From Vibrio chagasii (GTDB taxonomy: Bacteria > Pseudomonadota > Gammaproteobacteria > Enterobacterales > Vibrionaceae): a DNA stretch of 64,000 nt. The position numbers and the translations under genes were made by a program. Below the pieces are notes generated by a model. The model saw only the letters and a list, made by a program, of their open reading frames with translations. It did no database searches and had not been told where the DNA came from. Of this stretch, positions 53,128 through 62,600 are shown one piece after another. Numbering within the stretch: position 1 is the first letter of the stretch; the number at the start of each line of letters is the position of its first letter. The DNA is taken from NCBI GenBank assembly GCA_041879415.1, contig CP090851.1, forward strand, positions 1,674,001 through 1,738,000, written 5' to 3'.

Positions 53128-56100
53128 TTAAATCTTACCGACTAAGTTAATGAACACGCCTGATGCGTCATAATCATCATCGTTGGTTAAGTCGCTATCA
53201 AACGCAGAGAAGTTATAACCAATGCCCATTTTTAGGTTCTCACCAATGTGCTTGTTCACAGAGACTAAGGCGCCGTGCTCTAACTCATCATTGAGTGTGT
53301 CAGTTTTCCAGTGATATTCACCCGTTACATCCCACTCTTTCATCACACGGTAAGAAGCACTAAGCCCGTATAAATCGATGTCGCTTTTAACGATCTCGTT
53401 CGCGCCAGAAGCACGCTCAAAAGCTTGCTCTTTATCTTTATGCGCATACTTAGTGCCGACATCCCAATGCTGATCAATTGAGTAGATCGCTTCCACCTCA
53501 ATGATCTGGCTGGTTTCATCTTGATAATCCACATCGCGATCTAGCTGGTCGAAGTCTGAAATATAGGTGTAGCGACTCAATAAGTTGAGTCGATCGTTGT
53601 AGATCGGTCGATACGCTAGTCCACCTGTGGCTTCAGTGAATTGCGCCATGGTTTCGCCAGTAGTTTCACTCTCTGTGATTGAATAGTTGTACTTACCAAA
53701 CAGCGTGTACTCTTCTGTTAAGTGATGCGTGTAACGGTTGGTCGTCACGATTTGTTGCAGCTCACGCTGTGCTATCTCTGGGTCGTCTTCACTCTTATCC
53801 ACTCGGTATTCAAATTTGTGATTTAGGGTGATGTCATCTAGATCGATTGAGGCATTGAAACTGATGGACTCACGCTCTGTTGTGATGTTCTGGTCGTCTT
53901 CGATTTCACCCAGTTGATAACCGATGCCCATTTCAACATCTTCCGTCACGTCATAACCGAAGCCATAGGAATCGATGCGGCCGTGGCCATCGTTTTCATC
54001 AACGAATTGGTTCTCTTGGTAGAAATCGACACTGCTGGTGAGGTCCGCACGTTGCCCGACAATCACGTTATTTTGGCCTTCGTAGTTGTCATCAACATAA
54101 GTAAGGTACGTTGAATGATCATCCGACACATCGTAAGTCACGGTCGCTTCAGCAACTTGCCCGCGGTCACCATCGGTATATTCACCACCTAATGACAAAT
54201 CGTCCAGCACTTGGAATTCCGCACCAATCGAGGCACTGTCGTTCTCGTCATAATCATCCGACTGTGCGACTGTGGTTTGGCCTTTGATGTAGACGCTGTT
54301 ATCACTGTCCCACATGTACTCCAATCTCACACCCGCTAAAGTCGCATCACTTTGCTCATCGTTTTGGTTAAGCTCTTCGGTTTGTTGCCCGGCTGCTGAA
54401 ACCTTGATGTGCTGAGTGATTTTGACTTGAGTTTCGATCTCAATCGTTTCAGTATCTGTTTCTAGATTACCGTCAACATCGCGCTCTTCGTTGGTGGAAA
54501 AACGGGAAAGTACCGCTAAACGATCCGTCGCTTGCAAACGAAGTTCAGCGCCATAGGCTTCTTGCTCTAGGTCATCGCTGCTGCTCGCGTAGCTGTACCC
54601 TGCGTCTTTGTCTCGATACCAAAGCTTGAAGTCATTACCTACTGCACCAAAGATAGTTGGTGCTAGGTCATAAAGGCTCGTCACTGCGGTAATTTGAACA
54701 CTGTCGCCCTCACGATCTTCTAAGGTATCGCCAATAGGTGTAAAGGTTAAACCACCGTCTGTAGAGACGAAGTTCGATTCAGTTTGAGTACCTTCACTGT
54801 GGGCAAACTCGGCTTTAATGTAGGTGCCTTCAGTCGCACGCAACGTTAAATCGGTGCCGTAAGACTCGTAATCTTGGTTATCTTTTTCTTGCGTCGCATA
54901 AGTGACACCGACACCGATATGATCGTTAACCCAACCTTTTGCTCGTCCACCATACGACATGGCATCGAGTGAGTCTGAACCTTGTGGAACGTATTCATAA
55001 TCGACAACCAGAAAATTTTCGTAGTCATCGCCGTTTTCGATCACGCTACCAAAACTGTCAGACAAGATATTGTCGAGTGGTTTAGTCAAAATGATTCGGC
55101 CTTGGTACGGGTCGAAGTCATAGTCGACGCCCGGCTCAAGTGGGATTTCGCTTTGTACTAGACCAAATTCATCTTTTACTTTTACGTAAACCTTGTCACT
55201 TCCCGGTACCGCTTCACCGTGGCGAAGGAAATACAGAGAGCCGCCTGTACCTAAGAACTCATCATGCGCATATAAGGAGTCAGCTTCTGCCGTAAAACCG
55301 ACCACGTTTAAGCGGTCTTCACCGTATTGTGTGGTATCTCGAGTACGGTAATCGGCTTTGAATCCATATAGGCTACGGTTGTAATCGTTATTCTCAGTAC
55401 CGGTTAACCCCGTGTTGTAGTTTCCCCATAAATACTGCGATTTATCGTATTCTACGTTGAGGTAAACCTTACCCTTGGTGTTGACTACTTTTTCAATGTT
55501 TGAGCTGTCACCATAGTTGCCGTAATAAAGCTCATCATCGTCTTCGAGAATATCGAACACATCCGAATCGTCTGATGCAAACGGATGTTTGAACATATCT
55601 TTTATCTCACTTTCTCGAGTATCAAAGTGAGTGGTCACGCGAAGCTTATCGCCAAATTTACCCTGACCAAAGTACGCCAAACGTCCTTGGTTATAGATAT
55701 CATCTTGATATTGGTCATCAACGCTCAACGCACTGTTATTACCAGAGACATTGTTCTTCCCAACATAAAGATCAGCCAAACCCGTTTGAGCGTAGTACGT
55801 ATCTGGAATACGAACGTAGAGCTTATAACGACGCTCATCGCCGTTATCAAATACAACCTTGGTTGGGAAAATGTAAGAGTCTGTCGGCAGATACTGTTCT
55901 GCGTATAAGTTGCCATCTTCGACGTCAAATTCATCTTCACCGATGATGACCTTATCAACGCCTTTCAAACCGGTACCAATGAACTTAGCTAAACCAGCAT
56001 TGGTCGGGATGTTATGGCGCATCAACTTGGCTTGACCGTAGCTTTTGTCTTTGCTCTCTTCATCGTCGTTATCGTTACGGTCGATGTCCACTTCAGAGTC

Positions 56101-56643
56101 AGGCTTCACCAAATCCGTCACACCAACCGTGGTCACGTCCATGTTGCCATCTTTGTCCCACGCTTTTAGACGGAACATCAGCTGCTCACCCACCTCAAAC
56201 TGGTAGTCGACATCGGTTTGACCATCCCAATTGATGTCTGAGTCGTTTGCCAATTTATCGCCATCAAGTACCGCGATGGGCTCAGATAAACCAAAATCGC
56301 CGACACGGTACACTTCCAACTGGTACTTTTTGATGTAGTAACCATAGTTAGTCGTGATCGTGAAACCGACGCTGTCACGCAATGTGCCTTGTTCCACTTC
56401 TAACTCGTCGCTGACGCTGACATCTAATACGGGGTCAAAACGAGTGATGTCGCGGCTTGCCCAAATAGCGCCTTGTTCAAGGTAAATACGTGAGCTGTCT
56501 TGCGCCTGGTTAGACTTGGTAATTTCAATGCCCGTTGTCTCAGAACCAAGCTTTTCAAGCTTACCCGTGTCTTTGGCCAGTGCCATTGCAGGGATCGCAG
56601 CCAACACACACGTGGCTACACGGGACTTACTAAATACTTTCAT
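53128..56643 (-). CDS. Large outer-membrane beta-barrel protein of the giant-repeat operon
   Basis: An 1171-residue protein with a signal peptide (residues 1-23, ending ALA/KD). The N-terminal third holds beta-sandwich (E-set-like) domains, with an acidic RNDNDDEESKD linker near residue 195. From about 320 onward the sequence alternates polar and hydrophobic residues in the manner of a large barrel, ending NLVGKI. I do not recognise a named family, although similar barrels accompany DUF11-repeat proteins. It has no TonB-dependent plug or usher signature that I can see. Its place between the giant repeat protein and the OmpA lipoprotein suggests that it displays or exports the giant protein. 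Confidence 0.78.
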   Translation of the reverse strand: MKVFSKSRVATCVLAAIPAMALAKDTGKLEKLGSETTGIEITKSNQAQDSSRIYLEQGAIWASRDITRFDPVLDVSVSDELEVEQGTLRDSVGFTITTNYGYYIKKYQLEVYRVGDFGLSEPIAVLDGDKLANDSDINWDGQTDVDYQFEVGEQLMFRLKAWDKDGNMDVTTVGVTDLVKPDSEVDIDRNDNDDEESKDKSYGQAKLMRHNIPTNAGLAKFIGTGLKGVDKVIIGEDEFDVEDGNLYAEQYLPTDSYIFPTKVVFDNGDERRYKLYVRIPDTYYAQTGLADLYVGKNNVSGNNSALSVDDQYQDDIYNQGRLAYFGQGKFGDKLRVTTHFDTRESEIKDMFKHPFASDDSDVFDILEDDDELYYGNYGDSSNIEKVVNTKGKVYLNVEYDKSQYLWGNYNTGLTGTENNDYNRSLYGFKADYRTRDTTQYGEDRLNVVGFTAEADSLYAHDEFLGTGGSLYFLRHGEAVPGSDKVYVKVKDEFGLVQSEIPLEPGVDYDFDPYQGRIILTKPLDNILSDSFGSVIENGDDYENFLVVDYEYVPQGSDSLDAMSYGGRAKGWVNDHIGVGVTYATQEKDNQDYESYGTDLTLRATEGTYIKAEFAHSEGTQTESNFVSTDGGLTFTPIGDTLEDREGDSVQITAVTSLYDLAPTIFGAVGNDFKLWYRDKDAGYSYASSSDDLEQEAYGAELRLQATDRLAVLSRFSTNEERDVDGNLETDTETIEIETQVKITQHIKVSAAGQQTEELNQNDEQSDATLAGVRLEYMWDSDNSVYIKGQTTVAQSDDYDENDSASIGAEFQVLDDLSLGGEYTDGDRGQVAEATVTYDVSDDHSTYLTYVDDNYEGQNNVIVGQRADLTSSVDFYQENQFVDENDGHGRIDSYGFGYDVTEDVEMGIGYQLGEIEDDQNITTERESISFNASIDLDDITLNHKFEYRVDKSEDDPEIAQRELQQIVTTNRYTHHLTEEYTLFGKYNYSITESETTGETMAQFTEATGGLAYRPIYNDRLNLLSRYTYISDFDQLDRDVDYQDETSQIIEVEAIYSIDQHWDVGTKYAHKDKEQAFERASGANEIVKSDIDLYGLSASYRVMKEWDVTGEYHWKTDTLNDELEHGALVSVNKHIGENLKMGIGYNFSAFDSDLTNDDDYDASGVFINLVGKI

Positions 56644-56670
56644 ACAATTTCCAGATACGGTTCCAATGGC

Positions 56671-59600
56671 CTACTGCTGTTCACTTTCTTGAGCTTTGCG
56701 ATGCACGCTAAAGTTGAACTTGGTGAGCTTGTTCGGGGTAATTCGCAACACTTTCGGGTTTTCGCTCACCACCTCCATGGAGGTGGGTAACGAATCTGTG
56801 TCCAACTTCACGAGGAAGTTCTTACCTTTCTTATTGAGTACCCACTGGTCGGGCACGTGGTAACGACCGTACTGGTCTGTGTAAATAACGATTCCCTCAA
56901 CCGTCATCAACTTAACGCCCGGAATACCATCTTCGTAAATACCTTTGTTCTCGATAACGATTTCCCACAGGTAATCCTCGCCATCGCGATACAGGTTTCT
57001 GGTTACGTTGAGGTTTTCCGCGCTCAGTCCCTTTTTCTTGTCCGATTCATGCTTAAATTGAATCTGACCTTGTGCATCAAACTCGATACGGGAGCCCGCA
57101 TCGGTCGTGACATAGAAATCAAAGCTCTGCTGGGTGCGAGTCTTGAATTGAATCACCACTTTGCTGGTTTCTGGAAGCGTTCGATTTACTGAATGACCCC
57201 AAAGGTCACCCAGCTCCAAACCTTGCTCAAGTGCTGTGGTTATTGCGCCATCTTTAACAGCAATATCTTGTCCATCACGAATGATATGTGTTGAGTCGGC
57301 GACATAGCCTTGTTTTGCTAGGTTCGCGGTTAACTCCACATCAAAGGCTGTAGCGTCGGCTTGGAATCCATCTTTGTTGTGATCTTCAAACACCTTGCCG
57401 ATGATCGAAGAAGTATCGAATACCTTGTCAGGTTCAACCGTCACTTTAGCAGTGTCTTCATTGGATACCGCCGAGCCATCCACTTTAGCGACAGCTGTGT
57501 TGATGTAATCACCAAAAGTGGCACCGACCGATACTCGTAATAAGTAACGAATACGCAGCTTCTCGCCCGGTTCAAAATTCAACGAGGTGAACATGAGCTT
57601 GCCGGTGTCTGACGGCTCTTGAGTGATCACTTGGTCATCTTGTGTACCAAACTCACCATCAATACCACTCAACACTATTTCTGAAGTATCCACGATGTAT
57701 TTCAGGCCACCTGGGTAACGATCCTCTACAGTCACGTTCTTGAAGTACGATTCATTGTTGTTTTCAACGATGATCTCGTATTCAACCGCATCGCCGACTT
57801 GCGCCGTGTCTTGTAACGCAGATTTCGTTAGCTCAAGTACCCCAGAGTTATCTGGAATTTTCTTAATGTGATTAGTGACGCTGTCGCTGGTTTCGGTACC
57901 GTCCAATTCCGTCGCGGTGAAGGTGTTGGTGATGTCATCATCCAAGCCTTTGCCTAGCGTACCCACCACTTCAAATGCGAAGGCGTTACGCTTTTGAGAC
58001 TTAAGGTTAACCGTGGTATCTAAGTCTGTACTTGATGGGAAGCTATGACGCTGAATCACTGCGCCCGTTTCATCAACTTCTACCCCTTCAATGGTCCAGT
58101 CGGTAAACACTTCGTTGCCAACGCTGTTCTTCAATTCACTGATTTCATCCGTTAGGCGAACGTTCGCAGCATTACCCAAGCCGTTATTAGTGACCGCTAA
58201 GTAGTAAATAACACTGTCGTCATCTTCGGTGTATTCAGGTTTATCAGAACGTTTTTCAACAACCAGATCAGCACCGACTGGAGGCAGGTTCAAAGCTGAG
58301 ACTTGATTACCCGTTATCTGTTTAGATGCATCAGATTCCTTGGTGTTTTTCGAACGAGTACGTGCCGTTGAACTACCTGTTAAATCAAGGTAATAGCCAA
58401 AAACATCGATGTTGGTCAGCATGTCTTCGTTAACCGTCAAGATGAAGGTGTAATCAATCTTGCCACCCGGTGCGATGTCAACGACCGTGGCCAAATCTCT
58501 ATCAACGTCAAAGGTACCCGGTTGCGTCTCTGCTCCTTCCCATGTCGCACTTAGGGTTCCTTTATCAAACGAGTTGCTATGTGAACCATCAATGTGGTCA
58601 CCCATCGATTCTGCAAACTGAGTATAAAGCGCTACATCTTTGGCAATACCGCGACCAATGTTCTGTACGACTAAGTGATACTCAACCTCCTCACCCGGTA
58701 CGTAATAAGGTGCGTCGGTAAAGAGCTCTGCTTGAACAACAGCCGCGACAGTATGAACTGGAGGACTGACCACATCACCCCCATCGACTTGTGCGGTGTT
58801 GACGATACGTCCCGTTGCCGTATCAACCACTGTACCTTTTGAGCGGAAAACGACCGTACCGTGTGGCGCAATATCAACACTGTATTCTGTTGGGCTGATT
58901 TGTTCGGCGGTTGTCCCTACAGTGGTTGATTCTACTACCATAGAAGTTGTGCCAGAAACAAAGGCTGGGCCTGTTGTATCGTCGTAATACTCAACTTCAA
59001 TCGTACTCATGTCGTCGACAACACTGAGATCATTGATGTTGTTGTTTGAGGTATTCTGAATAGTGATCAGGAACTCTAATTCCTCACCCGGTACATATTC
59101 CGTCTGCACATTGGTTTTCGTTGCAACAAACTCAGAATCTTTCGGTGTCATTACTACTGTAGAATCTTGTTGAGTACCGTTATAGGTGATGGTCGCTGTA
59201 TTACTAATATCACCAACAGCAGTTGTACGAATTAATGCTTCGACATGGAACGTCACGGTGCTTTGTGGCGCAATATCCATATTGGCGTCGATGTCTTCGC
59301 TTAACTCAAAGTTATCTGGGTTCACCACTGTGCGGTCATCACTCGCTTCAAAGCTGACTTCCCACATTAGGAATGCAGACTCTTTTGTCTCAGTCGTCGT
59401 GTCGACTTCAATACCGCTGATAATGTCTTGCAGTTGAACACCTGAAGCAAAAGCATCTGAACTATTGGTCACCGTAATTTCGTAATGGCTTAACTTTGTC
59501 ACTTCATATGTAGGCGTATCGACCGTTTTTTTGATAGACAGCGTTGCTAGTACAGGTGTACTCGTCGCAGTATCATCAAACGTCGTGCCGTCGAAGGAGG

Positions 59601-62600
59601 CTGATGCCAAGTTCGTGATATCACCTGTTGCAAGTGGATTGGTTGTCACCTGAATCGTGAAAACAACGCTATCTTGAGGAGCAATATCTAACGTTTCGTT
59701 AAGATCTTCGCCACTCGTTGGAGCTGGCACTGGCGTCTCACCCGTTGTTGAGGCTGCCGAGATTTGGATTGAAGCAGGCTCAAAGGCGTGCGACGTTTCA
59801 CCACCAGCAATTATGGTTTCAACAGACTGCAGCGCATCCTCAATGGCAACATCTTCTGCCCAGCCTAATCCGTTGTTTGTCACGGTCACTGTGTATTGCA
59901 GAATTTCTCCCGGAAGGTACTCCGCCTTATCAACCTCTTTTGTAATTTCGACTTGCGCATCTTCAGGAATGTAAGTCGCGTCTGCGGTGTATTCACCATC
60001 ATCACCTTCAACTGTAACCACATTGGTGATCTCACCTTTGGCTTTGTCGTTTACGGTATTTGTCACAACAAATGAGTAGCTGTCACCAGGGTGAATGCTG
60101 TAAGTCGCGCGGTAACCTTGAACAGTATTGGACACATCTTTACGAGCGTTCAGTGCTGGGTCGCCACTTCCATCAAGTTGTTCATCACTGATGAGCCAGC
60201 TGCCAGTCAGCGCTTGCTCTTGATCTGGGCTATTCGCTACTTCTGTCATGATGGTATCGATGCGATCCGTCAGGATCTGATCCACAAGATAGCCTTCCCC
60301 AGTATTCGCGATGGTGATCTTGTATGAGATAGGTTGACCCGGTTGGTACTTAGCATCAGGTTCAGCTATCGGAGTTGCTTCTTTGGTTAGCACCAAGTTG
60401 CCCGATTTTGGAGTAATGTACCCCTCTCTTAGACGAATCATCTTTGAGTCGTCTAAACCATGTCGCAAATAAGCGGTATTGGTAAAACGACCTATTGCGT
60501 CATCACGAACCTTGCCTTCGATATGAATACGGACAAGCGTATGCTGATCACCGCCACCAGTGCCTGTGTCATCACGCCCTGAGATCTTGAGAGATTCGGC
60601 GGGCAGATTAATATCTGGGCTGTTTTGCCCTACTAGTTTATCTAGCTCTGAGAAGTCATTCGCATTTGGATCTAGAGGAGCAGAGTTAGCAAGAACCTCA
60701 TAATCAACCGTCCACTGCGTGAGTGCCGTTTGCATCGAACCATCGACAGTTTCGACTTCAAAGCCACTGATCATGTCGCGAATTGAGAACAAGCCTGTGT
60801 CGACATCATCATTGGTAATGTCGATGTAGTAGTTAATCGTGCCGCCCGGTATGTACTCTGGTGTATAGGTCCACTTATCAACGAGAATGTTGGAGCGACC
60901 TGGGTTCAAGACGATGTCGTTAGTGTCATCGCCATTAACCTGCGCCGTATTGGTGATAGTGCCAGTTGCTGATGTTGAGACCTTACCTTTCACATCAAAA
61001 ACAATACGCTGACCAGGACGAAGGTCGACCGTTGCATCTAACGGGACACTTCCGTTGTAATCACCCTGTACGTCATATGAACCCGCTGGTTCCTCCGCAA
61101 TCGCTGTAGACCACTCAGAGAACGCATCATCACCATCTTCCGTTTTAATGGCATGAATGGCATCAATAACACTCACATCATTGGCGATACTGTCCCCCGT
61201 ATTAGCAAGCGTTACTTGATACTCAACGTCTCCACGCGGCGCGTAGTTACATCCCTTTCCGTCACTCGAAGGCACGGTACAACCAACAGATTCACCATCG
61301 GTATAAACTAGGGTTTTGAAGTAATCGAGCTCAACCGCTTGTGGCGGGATCTTTTCAGATGTAGCAGATTCACCGTCTGCCGTTACTCGGTTAGCACTGA
61401 TGGTGCCCAATGCGTCATCACGTATCACGCCGGTTGCTTTAAACGTCAGCACTTCACCTGCGGCGATATCTGCTTCGATGTTTAGATTGTGGTTTGCGTT
61501 GTAGTCCGGAACATAAGTATCAGCGTTAGCATCAATACCATTGCTTACTTCATGAGATATTTCGCTCGAAACAAACGCCGATTCTACGTCCCCGCCAATA
61601 ACTTCGACTTGAACGTTGCTCATCACATCTTTGATATGCACATCATTAGCCCAACCATTTTCTGGGTTAGCCACGACAAATTCATACTCGACTTGGTCTC
61701 CCGGCAGGTAAGTGTCGCCATCAGAGAACGGTTTACCATTCACCGATACCACACGTTTAGAAACACTAATCTTGTTTTCAAGCGGCAGTAGATTCGCACT
61801 TCGAACACCGCCGTCGTAACTCGCTCTGTTGAGGATTTCACCTAATGCATCCTCGCGGATGACACCATGAATGATAAAAGTCAGGCTTTCTTGAGGTGCG
61901 ATAACAATGTCGTTATCAATATCGACATCGTTGCCAGAAACAAAGTCAACCGCATCCGTAATAGAGCCAGCCGCTGCAGTTTTCTCTAGCTCCACTTCCC
62001 AGCCAGACAAAAATGGCTGCCCGACAGGGTCGCTGCCTGTTGATGAAGCATCTTCAGCAATACGCGTTTCAATCGCCGAAATGGTATCTTCTAGACGAGA
62101 GCCATACTCAGTGCCGTTACCTGTATTTTTAATCTGAACGCGGTAGTAAACCTCACTTTCACCAGGCGCTTGGGAGTAATGTTCTTTCTTACTCGATAGG
62201 CCAGAGTCGGAGTACACTTGCTTGCTGAATGCAATTTCGGGGTCTGACATTGACGCTGGCGGAGAAACGGCAATAAATTCATTTCCGTTGTCTTCGCCCA
62301 TGTAAGCTCTGTTAGTGAACGAGCCTACTGCTTTTGGGCTAATCTTGGCTTTAATGACATAACGCACGAATGCGAGTGATCCTGAGCGACCAAAGTTGTC
62401 CGCGGATATATCAAAATGCGTATCAATTGGCTGGTTATCTCGAATCGAGTTATCAACATCAGGGTTTGAAATTCCAGAACCGTCTGAGAAGGTTTCAATA
62501 GTCCAGCTATCAAAGGCTGGGCCACGAGAACCATCAAAGTACTGTGTGTTAATTTGGTCGATGTCGTCACGTAAACTCATGTCATCAACGTGAGCGCTAG